Of a stretch of DNA of 16,383 nucleotides, positions 1 to 6,755 are shown one piece after another. The DNA lies in assembly GCA_002454415.1 (NCBI GenBank), contig DKIT01000112.1:30586-46968 (forward strand). Reading direction: 5' to 3'. Within the stretch, counting starts at the first letter, position 1; each line of letters opens with the position of its first letter. The notes beneath the pieces were generated by a model, which had not been told where the DNA came from, did no database searches, and saw only the letters and a program-made list of their open reading frames with translations. This stretch comes from Sphingobacterium sp. UBA6711. Its GTDB lineage: Bacteria > Bacteroidota > Bacteroidia > Sphingobacteriales > Sphingobacteriaceae. A program made the translations under genes and the position numbers.

Positions 1-177
1 AAGTGTGTCGTTACTTGCGCCATTATTGTTCTCGATTTCTAGTTGTAAAACAATTTGTAAGATTGTACTTTGGTCCAAGCTGTTGGAAAAAATAGGCGAA
101 ATAGAGATCGTCATCTTTGTGAAAAAGATGATAGCACAAAAGAATGCTGCTACAAATCTAAATCTCTTATTTAACAT
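1..177 (-). CDS. N-terminal fragment of an exported protein of unknown function (partial)
   Basis: Reading the minus strand from the ATG at 177-175, the frame stays open for 59 codons to the window edge, so the gene continues to the left. The product starts MLNKRFRFVAAFFCAIIFF, which has a basic n-region and a hydrophobic core like a Sec signal peptide, although no clean cleavage site follows. The visible mature part (SNSLDQSTILQIVLQLEIE, then an Asn-rich stretch) matches no family I recognise. An AAAGGT stretch lies about 7 nt before the ATG, unusual in a phylum that rarely uses Shine-Dalgarno sites, and a promoter-like pair sits further upstream (212-241). It is divergent from the ATPase gene at 347. 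The plus-strand frame over the same bases is judged to be a shadow. Confidence 0.55.
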   Translation of the reverse strand, partial: MLNKRFRFVAAFFCAIIFFTKMTISISPIFSNSLDQSTILQIVLQLEIENNNGASNDTL

Positions 178-211
178 TTTTTATTACCTTTAATCTTGTT
201 GTTTTACATCG

Positions 212-241
212 TAAAAATAGTAATTCTATGTTAAATTCAAA
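212..241 (-). promoter_or_regulatory. Bacteroidota-type promoter for the left-edge gene
   Basis: On the minus strand TTTG (241-238) is followed after 18 nt by TATTTTTA (219-212). This is one mismatch from the TAnnTTTG -7 box of this phylum, at close to the usual spacing. It lies 35 nt before the ATG at 177. Assigned by eye. Confidence 0.45.
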
Positions 242-314
242 TTAATAGTGCACTAAAAATGGAATTTGGCACGAAATTGTGACGAAGAGATTATTTTTTG
301 CAGCGTGTTCAATT

Positions 315-322
315 TAGTTTTG
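315..322 (+). promoter_or_regulatory. Possible -7 box (TAGTTTTG) for the DUF853 ATPase gene
   Basis: TAGTTTTG matches TAnnTTTG exactly and lies 24 nt before the ATG at 347. The nearest TTTG (297-300) is only 14 nt upstream, shorter than the usual 19-21 nt, so the -33 partner is uncertain. Confidence 0.4.
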
Positions 323-346
323 ACTTATAAATATTAAGCCTTTTTT

Positions 347-1888
347 ATGTCAAATAAAGACCAATTTATTGAGAAAGTCCAGGCATCCTATAACCCTAAA
401 GGAGCATTTATTTATCTGGGGGCAGGTATGCTCAACGGCGAAATTCTGGCTGAGGCGAAGGTGAATTTAGCCTTGAAAATGATGAACCGTCATGGGCTTA
501 TTGCCGGGGCCACAGGAACTGGTAAAACGCGTACACTGCAATTGATTGCCGAGCAGTTGTCCGACGCGTCTGTGCCAGTATTTATGCTGGATGTAAAAGG
601 AGATCTTTCTGGCTTGACAGTTCCAGGTATGACCAATCAAGCACTTATTGATCGAGGAAATGCTGTGGGGGTGCCCTTTGAGCCATCGTCATTTCCGGTA
701 GAACTTTATTCACTGTCCGGCAATAAGGGAATCCCGATGCGGATTACCGTGGAAGATTTTGGGCCAGTCCTGCTGGGCCGGATCCTTGAGCTCAATGAAA
801 CACAAACCGGGGTATTGGCCGCGATGTTCAAATATGCCCAGGACCACCAGATGCCGTTAATTGATTTTTCAGACACCAAAAAATTACTGACCTACCTCTC
901 GGAAGGACCTGGCAGCGAAGAAATAAAAAGTGATTATGGTAAAATTAGCGCTGCTAGTTCGGGAACAATTTTACGTAAGATTGTGGCATTGGAGCAACAA
1001 GGTTTAGCACATATCTTTGGGGAGAAAGAATTTGATATCAACGATTTGTTTCAGAAGGTAGATGGTAAGGGGGTGATTAGCCTATTGAATATTTCTGATG
1101 TACAAGATCAACCTATCTTATATTCTACATTCTTATTGAGCTTGCTGGCACAATTGTTTAAAAATATGCCTGAGGTAGGGGATCTGGATAAACCAAAACT
1201 GATCTTTTTCTTTGACGAAGCCCATCTTCTGTTCAATGGGGCTCCGAAAGCCTTTTTGACACAAGTAGATCAAATCATCCGGCTTATTCGTTCGAAGGGA
1301 ATCGGTGTTTTCTTTTGTACCCAATCTCCAACAGACGTTCCTGAGTCTGTACTCGCGCAATTGGGAAATCGCGTGCAGCATGCATTGCGCGCTTTTACAC
1401 CGAACGATGCCGAAAATCTGAAGAGAACTGTTAAAACCTATCCGAAATCTGATTTTTATGAAATTGATCAGGTGTTAACTTCTTTGGGGACAGGACAGGC
1501 GTTAATTACGGTATTGAACGATAAAGGTATTCCAACAGAGGTTGTGGCCACCCATTTAGTTCCTGCACGCGCGGTAATGGGGCCAGCTGATGATGCAACG
1601 GTTAGCCAGATTATCAACCAGTCTGATTTACGTGCAAAATACCAAGAGCGGCAAGAAAATCGTTCGGCCGCCGAAATCATCGATGAAAGAATGCGGAATG
1701 CAGCGCAAGAACAACAGCGCGCGGCACAGGAGAAAGAAGCGGAAAAAGCGAGCAGACCTACATCGAGAAGACAGACACCTTTGGAAGCTGCACAACGAAC
1801 TGCGACAACGACTCTCGCAAGGGAGGGAGTTAAGTTATTAGGGAAATTGGCAACAGGTTTACTGAACGCATTCTTAAAAAAGAAATAA
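347..1888 (+). CDS. HerA-like P-loop ATPase, DUF853 (YjgR) family
   Basis: A 513-residue protein of the DUF853/YjgR type, a branch of the HerA/FtsK P-loop ATPases that bind and hydrolyse ATP. The biological role of this branch is not established. Walker A is GATGTGKT at residues 54-61, followed by the typical VFMLDVKGDLSGL (78-90). Walker B is IFFFDEAH at 286-293, followed by the conserved RSKGIGVFFCTQSPTDVP (315-332) and NRVQHALRAFTP (341-352), where an arginine finger is expected. The C-terminus (about 430-500) is Glu/Gln/Ala/Arg-rich and probably forms a charged helix or coiled coil, ending in a Lys tail. There is no signal peptide, so it should be cytoplasmic. Length fits the family. No nurA-like nuclease lies next to it, so a HerA-NurA end-resection role is not supported. 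It appears to be transcribed alone. Confidence 0.88.
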   Translation: MSNKDQFIEKVQASYNPKGAFIYLGAGMLNGEILAEAKVNLALKMMNRHGLIAGATGTGKTRTLQLIAEQLSDASVPVFMLDVKGDLSGLTVPGMTNQALIDRGNAVGVPFEPSSFPVELYSLSGNKGIPMRITVEDFGPVLLGRILELNETQTGVLAAMFKYAQDHQMPLIDFSDTKKLLTYLSEGPGSEEIKSDYGKISAASSGTILRKIVALEQQGLAHIFGEKEFDINDLFQKVDGKGVISLLNISDVQDQPILYSTFLLSLLAQLFKNMPEVGDLDKPKLIFFFDEAHLLFNGAPKAFLTQVDQIIRLIRSKGIGVFFCTQSPTDVPESVLAQLGNRVQHALRAFTPNDAENLKRTVKTYPKSDFYEIDQVLTSLGTGQALITVLNDKGIPTEVVATHLVPARAVMGPADDATVSQIINQSDLRAKYQERQENRSAAEIIDERMRNAAQEQQRAAQEKEAEKASRPTSRRQTPLEAAQRTATTTLAREGVKLLGKLATGLLNAFLKKK

Positions 1889-1954
1889 TACTAATTTTTT
1901 AAATCTTTTCATTTCAAAACTCTATTTTTGAAACCAGAGGTGAACATAGCTGAA

Positions 1955-1986
1955 TTTGTTTTTAAGGGCAATTTTGGCTAAGTTTG
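1955..1986 (+). promoter_or_regulatory. Bacteroidota-type promoter upstream of the nucleotidyltransferase
   Basis: TTTG (1955-1958), 20 nt spacer, then TAAGTTTG (1979-1986). Both boxes match the phylum consensus exactly at the preferred spacing. The ATG follows 36 nt after the -7 box. Its presence argues that the nucleotidyltransferase is transcribed separately from the ATPase. Confidence 0.7.
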
Positions 1987-2022
1987 CGAACGAAAAGAAA
2001 GTTCTATTAACGCAATTTAAAT

Positions 2023-2934
2023 ATGAGTAAACCAACCCTTTTGATTTTGGCAGCAGGAATGGCTAGCCGGTATGGTTCTTTAAAACAAGTAGACGGTTTT
2101 GGCCCACACGGCGAGACAATTATTGACTATTCGATCTATGATGCCATTCGCGCAGGATTTGGAAAAGTTGTATTCATTATACGAGAGGAATTCTTGGAAA
2201 AAATGAAATCAGTATTCGATGAAAAATTGGCTGGTAAGATAGAAGTAGATTACGCTTTTCAAGATTTTGACCTTACAAAGTTCGGCGTTAATCATGTCAT
2301 CGAAAGAACTAAACCTTGGGGTACAGCACATGCCGTAATGAGTGCGAAAGATATCGTAAAAGAACCATTCTGTGTGATCAATGCAGATGATTTCTACGGA
2401 TCGGACTCTTTCGAAAAAATGGCCCAATTTTTAACAAAGGAAGTTTCTGATGAACAAATGTCGCTGATGGGATTCCAAGTTGGAAATACCATGTCTGATT
2501 ATGGTTATGTTTCACGCGGTGTATGTGAGGTTAGTCCTTCTGGACACATGGAAAGTGTCACAGAGCGTACAAATATATACTACAAAGGTGAAGGTGATGA
2601 TCGCAAGATTGTCTACGAAGAAAATGGAGTAGAAACAGATCTTGATCCTCAAACACGAGTGTCGATGAACTTTTGGGGCTTTACCCCTAAAATTTTCGAA
2701 GTGGCACAAGAAATGTTCCCTGCATTTGTGGAAGAAAATAAAGAAAATTTAAAGGCTGAATTCTTCATCCCATCTGTTCCAGATTATATGGTGAAACACA
2801 AGCTGGCAGACTTCAAAGTAATTCCCACTTCATCGAAATGGTTTGGTGTGACTTATAAAGAAGATAAACCTATCGTGCAAGAATCAATATCAAAATTGGT
2901 CGCAGATGGCGTTTATCCTGAAAAGTTATTTTAA
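2023..2934 (+). CDS. Sugar-phosphate nucleotidyltransferase family protein
   Basis: A 303-residue protein of the NTP-transferase (GT-A-like Rossmann) fold. The glycine-rich nucleotide loop is ILAAGMASRYGSLKQ at residues 8-22, a variant of LAAGxGxR...PK; KPWGTAHAV (97-105) and INADDFYG (119-126) are the expected base- and metal-binding segments, with Asp122/Asp123 as likely Mg2+ ligands. By family it would transfer a nucleotide from an NTP to a sugar 1-phosphate to make an NDP-sugar, but neither the sugar nor the base can be read from the sequence. Relatives in Bacteroidota often sit beside a sugar or choline/aminoglycoside-type kinase; none is present here. No signal peptide, so cytoplasmic. 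It has its own promoter and ends in a strong terminator, so it is probably monocistronic. Confidence 0.82.
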   Translation: MSKPTLLILAAGMASRYGSLKQVDGFGPHGETIIDYSIYDAIRAGFGKVVFIIREEFLEKMKSVFDEKLAGKIEVDYAFQDFDLTKFGVNHVIERTKPWGTAHAVMSAKDIVKEPFCVINADDFYGSDSFEKMAQFLTKEVSDEQMSLMGFQVGNTMSDYGYVSRGVCEVSPSGHMESVTERTNIYYKGEGDDRKIVYEENGVETDLDPQTRVSMNFWGFTPKIFEVAQEMFPAFVEENKENLKAEFFIPSVPDYMVKHKLADFKVIPTSSKWFGVTYKEDKPIVQESISKLVADGVYPEKLF

Positions 2935-2959
2935 GAGCTAGTAGAAATAGCTTATATTG

Positions 2960-2992
2960 AACCTGTATTGCATTGCAATACAGGTTTTTTTT
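2960..2992 (+). terminator. Rho-independent terminator after the nucleotidyltransferase
   Basis: ACCTGTATTGC and GCAATACAGGT form a perfect stem (2961-2985) with a very tight loop, extended by one A-T pair, followed by eight T (2985-2992). It lies 26 nt after the stop codon. Confidence 0.9.
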
Positions 2993-3039
2993 GTGGATAA
3001 AGCACGTTGATAAGAAACAAGAGTAAATAGTTTACATGA

Positions 3040-3717
3040 ATGAAAAGAGTACTGAAAGTGATAGGGTATATTTTTTTAGGGTTATTGTCTTTCTGTGTGT
3101 TATATATCGTTGCAGAATATTGTTTATCAAGGATTCCCGCTGCGCAAAAGGAGGTTGTTGGAGAGCGAACGATTCAAGTATTTGTACAATCCAATGGTGT
3201 TCATACCGATCTTGTATTGCCAGTGATGAACGAAGATATGGATTGGGCGCGACTATTTCCTTATAAAAATACAGTCGGGAAAGGCGAAGGATATCAATAT
3301 ATAGGTATCGGTTGGGGCGATAAAGGCTTCTATTTGGATACACCTGAATGGAAAGACCTAAAAGTGTCTACAGCTTTTGTTGCGGCATTTGGATTGGGTG
3401 AATCCGCAATTCATGTGACGTATTACAAGGCAATTCGTGAAGATGAGCTTTGTTTCGCTTATCAGATTAGTAGGTCGCAGTACCGTGATCTGGTACAGTA
3501 TATAGAAGAATCGTTAGATCGAAATCAAAACGAAGCTATTTTGGTGAAGACGGATGCCCAGTATGGAGACGCCGATGCATTTTACGAAGCAAAGGGAGCA
3601 TATAGTATGTTTTATTCCTGCAATACCTGGACAAATAGTGCACTGAAAAAAGCAGGTATGCCTGCGGGGATATGGGCGACATTGGATAAGGGGATATTGA
3701 GTCACTACAAGAAGTAG
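3040..3717 (+). CDS. DUF2459 / TIGR02117-type membrane-anchored protein
   Basis: A 225-residue protein with one N-terminal hydrophobic segment (residues 7-27), either an uncleaved anchor or a signal peptide. The rest should lie outside the cytoplasmic membrane. Family landmarks are VQSNGVHTDLVLP (49-61), GIGWGDKGFY (89-98) and YSCNTWTN (192-199). This fits DUF2459/TIGR02117, which has no proven function. The order of conserved His55 before Cys194 resembles circularly permuted papain-like (NlpC/P60-related) enzymes, but that is inference. I chose the ATG at 3040; the ATG at 3036 is out of frame. No convincing promoter is seen in the 47 nt after the preceding terminator. It converges with dnaK over a shared terminator. 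Confidence 0.78.
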   Translation: MKRVLKVIGYIFLGLLSFCVLYIVAEYCLSRIPAAQKEVVGERTIQVFVQSNGVHTDLVLPVMNEDMDWARLFPYKNTVGKGEGYQYIGIGWGDKGFYLDTPEWKDLKVSTAFVAAFGLGESAIHVTYYKAIREDELCFAYQISRSQYRDLVQYIEESLDRNQNEAILVKTDAQYGDADAFYEAKGAYSMFYSCNTWTNSALKKAGMPAGIWATLDKGILSHYKK

Positions 3718-3781
3718 CGCTGACTTAACAGATGCGATATCTTTGAATTGTTCAAATCGAATTTGGAGTATCCCTAAATAA

Positions 3782-3813
3782 AAAAGCTCTGGAAAATTAA
3801 TTCCAGAGCTTTT
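3782..3813. terminator. Bidirectional terminator between the DUF2459 gene and dnaK
   Basis: AAGCTCTGGAA (3784-3794) and TTCCAGAGCTT (3801-3811) form a perfect 11-bp stem with a 6-nt loop. It is flanked by an A run on the left and a T run on the right, which pair further and supply a U-tract on either strand. It lies between two convergent stop codons. Confidence 0.88.
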
Positions 3814-3835
3814 CTTATTTTCTAAGAAGCGATAA

Positions 3836-5740
3836 TTACTTCACTTCTTCGTAATCTACGTCAGTTACGTCATCACCACCTTGGTTTCCACCTTGAGCCT
3901 GACCTGCATCACCTTGAGGTTGCTGTGCGCCACCTTGAGAAGCAGCATACATTTCTTCAGAAGCAGCATTCCAAGCATTTTGCAATTCTTCGGAAGCAGC
4001 ATCGATATCAGCAAAGTTTTTCGCTTCGTAAGCAGCTTTTAGTTTTGTTAAACCAGCCTCTATTGGCGCTTTTTTATCTGCTGAAATTTTATCGCCATAT
4101 TCTTTCAGTTGTTTTTCAGTTGAGAAGATTAACGCGTCAGCTGCATTGACTTTGTCAGCTTCTTCTTTCATCTTTTTGTCAGCGTCAGCATTTGCTTCAG
4201 CTTCCTCTTTCATGCGTTTGATTTCGTCGTCAGACAAACCTGAAGATGCTTCAATACGGATATTTTGTTCTTTTCCAGTAGCTTTATCTTTCGCAGATAC
4301 CTTAATGATACCATTGGCATCAATATCAAAAGTAACTTCGATTTGGGGAACTCCACGAGGTGCTGGTGGAATATCGTTCAAATGGAAACGACCGATTGTA
4401 CGGTTTTGGCTTGCCATTGGACGTTCACCTTGTAAGATATGGATTTCTACAGATGGCTGATTGTCTGAAGCAGTGGAGAAAGTTTCCGATTTCTTAGTTG
4501 GAATGGTTGTATTTGCTTCGATCAATTTAGTCATCACACCACCCATTGTTTCGATACCCAAAGAAAGAGGAGTAACATCTAATAATAAAACGTCTTTTAC
4601 TTCACCTGTCAATACACCACCTTGGATAGCAGCACCTAAAGCGACAACTTCATCAGGATTCACACCTTTAGAAGGCTCTTTTCCGAAGAATGCTTTTACC
4701 GCGTCAACTATAGCAGGGATACGAGTAGAACCACCTACTAAGATAATTTCGTCGATATCTGATTTGCTGAAACCGGCATTTTTCAATGCAGACTCACAAG
4801 GAGCAATTGTTCTCTTGATCAAGTCAGCTGCCAAAGCTTCAAATTTAGCGCGTGATAATGAACGAACTAAGTGTTTTGGACCAGTAGCATCTGCAGTGAT
4901 ATAAGGCAAGTTGATTTCAGTAGAAGTAGCACTTGATAATTCAATTTTAGCTTTTTCAGCAGCTTCTTTCAAACGTTGCAATGCCATTGGATCTTTTTTC
5001 AAGTCAAAGCCATTGTTTTCGCTTTTGAATTCGTCATTCAACCAGTTGATGATTACGTTATCAAAGTCATCACCACCTAAGTGAGTATCACCATCCGTAG
5101 ATTTTACTTCAAACACACCATCACCTAATTCCAATACGGAAACGTCATGTGTACCACCACCACAGTCAAACACAACAATTTTCATGTCTTTGTGTGCTTT
5201 GTCCAAACCGTAAGCTAAAGCTGCAGCTGTAGGTTCGTTGATGATACGTTTTACAGATAAACCGGCAATTTCACCAGCTTCTTTTGTTGCTTGACGTTGT
5301 GCGTCATTGAAGTATGCGGGAACAGTAATTACAGCTTCAGTTACTTCTTGACCTAAGAAATCCTCAGCTGTTTTCTTCATTTTTTGAAGAATCATCGCGG
5401 AAATTTCTTGTGGGCTATATTTGCGGTCATCAATCTCTACACGAGGTGTATTGTTGTCACCTTTAACGATATTATAAGGTACATGTTCAGCTTCTTTTAC
5501 TGCTTCATCGTACGAAAGTCCCATAAAACGTTTGATGGAATAAATAGTTTTATGTGGGTTAGTAATTGCTTGACGCTTTGCTGGGTCCCCAACTTTGCGT
5601 TCGCCACCTTCTACGAAAGCTACGATAGAGGGGGTTGTACGTTTACCTTCGTTGTTCGTAATTACTACAGGCTCGTTACCTTCCATTACGGCAACACATG
5701 AGTTTGTAGTACCTAAGTCAATTCCTATAATTTTAGACAT
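3836..5740 (-). CDS. dnaK: Chaperone protein DnaK (Hsp70)
   Basis: Full-length 634-residue Hsp70, the ATP-driven cytosolic chaperone that works with DnaJ and GrpE. The ATPase domain begins IGIDLGTTNSCV (5-16); AVITVPAYFNDAQRQATKEA (136-155), IINEPTAAALAYG (166-178) and ILVGGSTRIP (333-342) follow. The interdomain linker is VLLLDVTPLSLG (384-395). The substrate-binding and lid domains come next, then a Gly/Gln-rich tail and the terminal DVDYEEVK, the EEVD-like end of bacterial DnaK. The second phosphate loop reads FDCGGGTHDVS (191-201), with Cys193 and His198 where many DnaKs have Leu and Phe (DLGGGTFD). Neither dnaJ nor grpE is adjacent, so the gene appears to be transcribed alone from the 133-nt region behind the GLPGLI gene. 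Confidence 0.98.
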   Translation of the reverse strand: MSKIIGIDLGTTNSCVAVMEGNEPVVITNNEGKRTTPSIVAFVEGGERKVGDPAKRQAITNPHKTIYSIKRFMGLSYDEAVKEAEHVPYNIVKGDNNTPRVEIDDRKYSPQEISAMILQKMKKTAEDFLGQEVTEAVITVPAYFNDAQRQATKEAGEIAGLSVKRIINEPTAAALAYGLDKAHKDMKIVVFDCGGGTHDVSVLELGDGVFEVKSTDGDTHLGGDDFDNVIINWLNDEFKSENNGFDLKKDPMALQRLKEAAEKAKIELSSATSTEINLPYITADATGPKHLVRSLSRAKFEALAADLIKRTIAPCESALKNAGFSKSDIDEIILVGGSTRIPAIVDAVKAFFGKEPSKGVNPDEVVALGAAIQGGVLTGEVKDVLLLDVTPLSLGIETMGGVMTKLIEANTTIPTKKSETFSTASDNQPSVEIHILQGERPMASQNRTIGRFHLNDIPPAPRGVPQIEVTFDIDANGIIKVSAKDKATGKEQNIRIEASSGLSDDEIKRMKEEAEANADADKKMKEEADKVNAADALIFSTEKQLKEYGDKISADKKAPIEAGLTKLKAAYEAKNFADIDAASEELQNAWNAASEEMYAASQGGAQQPQGDAGQAQGGNQGGDDVTDVDYEEVK

Positions 5741-5787
5741 ATCTTGTATTTTAATTTTTTTACTTAAATAAATTCTATCACTCTATT

Positions 5788-5804
5788 ATCAACCCTTATG
5801 CCAA
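5788..5804 (-). promoter_or_regulatory. Sigma-54-like promoter candidate for dnaK
   Basis: On the minus strand the sequence TTGGCATAAGGGTTGAT has the -24/-12 layout of sigma-54 promoters (TGGCA, then TTG at the right distance), but A replaces C in the otherwise near-invariant GC at -12. It lies 48 nt before the dnaK ATG. I see no exact TAnnTTTG box in this region. Whether this organism has RpoN cannot be told from the window. Confidence 0.3.
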
Positions 5805-5857
5805 TCCACATGTTTTGTAAAAAAATCACTCTTTGTCATCAATTTATACTTCGGTAC

Positions 5858-5870
5858 TGCCAAACTGACA
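5858..5870. promoter_or_regulatory. TGNCA-N3-TGNCA imperfect dyad upstream of dnaK
   Basis: TGCCAAACTGACA is an imperfect dyad of two TGNCA half-sites 3 nt apart. It lies just after the stop codon of the GLPGLI gene and about 118 nt before the dnaK ATG. It could be a regulator site for heat-shock control, but no regulator is known from the sequence. A further TGTCA lies at 5834-5838. Confidence 0.25.
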
Positions 5871-5873
5871 TTT

Positions 5874-6755
5874 TTAATAGACAAGTTGCTCTAATATTCT
5901 TTTTTTTGCTGACTCATTTTGACGATTCCGTGGCATATATCTGCCAAAGAGATCTGAAAATTCGCTCAATTTCATCTGTTTTGATTTCTTCTCCCTCCAG
6001 TCGGTAGGTACAAGCTTATTGCTGTAATTAATAGCTGTAGCCCAATACTGAATATGCATCTCTGGTATGACGAGTCCCAATATCATTCCTGGAAGACCAT
6101 GAGTCAATGCTGGGCCCGCTGAAATTGGGATTTCTTCCGAGTAGTAAGCAATGAGATACAGTGAATCCTTGGTGGCTCCGTTTACTCTTCGACAATTAAT
6201 TCCAGCAATATTGCGAAACTCTTCCGTAAAGCGCCATGTTATGCTGTCTAATGTTTCGGATAGCATATACTTTTCATCAATATCGAGTTGAATATCTGCC
6301 GTTCCGGCCTTCAGATCTTGATAAAGTACTTTTCCGTTCTTATTTGCTCCACCTCTAAACATTCCTCGTTGGTTGCCACCTGTCCTTGAGGCTCCTTGGG
6401 ATCTTCCTCTCCTGACAGCCCCTGAAGATACGGTAGGAGCGCGCATTTTTACCTCTCCATTTTGTTTAGTGTCCCCTGTGCTTTCCTCAGGCATCAGAAC
6501 GGTAGCGTTTTCATCAAAGTAGAAATTTAATTTTTCAGTATGAGATTCAGGCATCTTGTCAAGATGTTCCATCATGCCCATGCCTCGGTCCATCATCGTC
6601 GAATTCATCTCATTGGAAAGCTGACGCATCCGGGCTTTGGTATACGTCACTTTATCAAAACTAATCGTTCCTCGAGTGCCAAAGTAAGCATTTTGAGCTT
6701 GAACAGATAACCCAAATAAGCAGCACAGAATTATCGTTAAATATAACTTAGTCAT
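5874..6755 (-). CDS. GLPGLI family protein with an Arg/Gly-rich insert
   Basis: A 293-residue exported protein. The signal peptide is MTKLYLTIILCCLFGLSVQA with likely cleavage before QN. The family signature is GPALTHGLPGMILGL at residues 214-228, and the flanking LIAYYSEEIP (201-210) also fits GLPGLI proteins (TIGR01200), which are periplasmic or surface proteins of unknown function restricted to Bacteroidota. Residues about 112-142 are an unusual low-complexity stretch rich in Arg, Gly, Ser and Asn (GAVRRGRSQG, RGMFRGGANK) between the N-terminal Met-rich segment (50-68) and the core. The start codon overlaps the end of the receptor gene by 8 nt (ATGACTAA), so the two are translated as an operon. 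This pairing with an outer-membrane barrel suggests the two products act together at the outer membrane. Confidence 0.9.
   Translation of the reverse strand: MTKLYLTIILCCLFGLSVQAQNAYFGTRGTISFDKVTYTKARMRQLSNEMNSTMMDRGMGMMEHLDKMPESHTEKLNFYFDENATVLMPEESTGDTKQNGEVKMRAPTVSSGAVRRGRSQGASRTGGNQRGMFRGGANKNGKVLYQDLKAGTADIQLDIDEKYMLSETLDSITWRFTEEFRNIAGINCRRVNGATKDSLYLIAYYSEEIPISAGPALTHGLPGMILGLVIPEMHIQYWATAINYSNKLVPTDWREKKSKQMKLSEFSDLFGRYMPRNRQNESAKKRILEQLVY

Noticed and set aside
5..193. Plus-strand 62-codon frame at the left edge
   Set aside because: It is antisense to a minus-strand frame that starts with a good signal peptide and has a promoter; the plus frame resembles no protein.
347..1888. HerA-NurA DNA end-processing or antiphage system
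   Set aside because: The ATPase is of the DUF853 branch and no nuclease or other defence gene lies beside it.
3925..5701. Long plus-strand frames inside dnaK
   Set aside because: They are shadows caused by the skewed codon use of dnaK; their products lack any domain.
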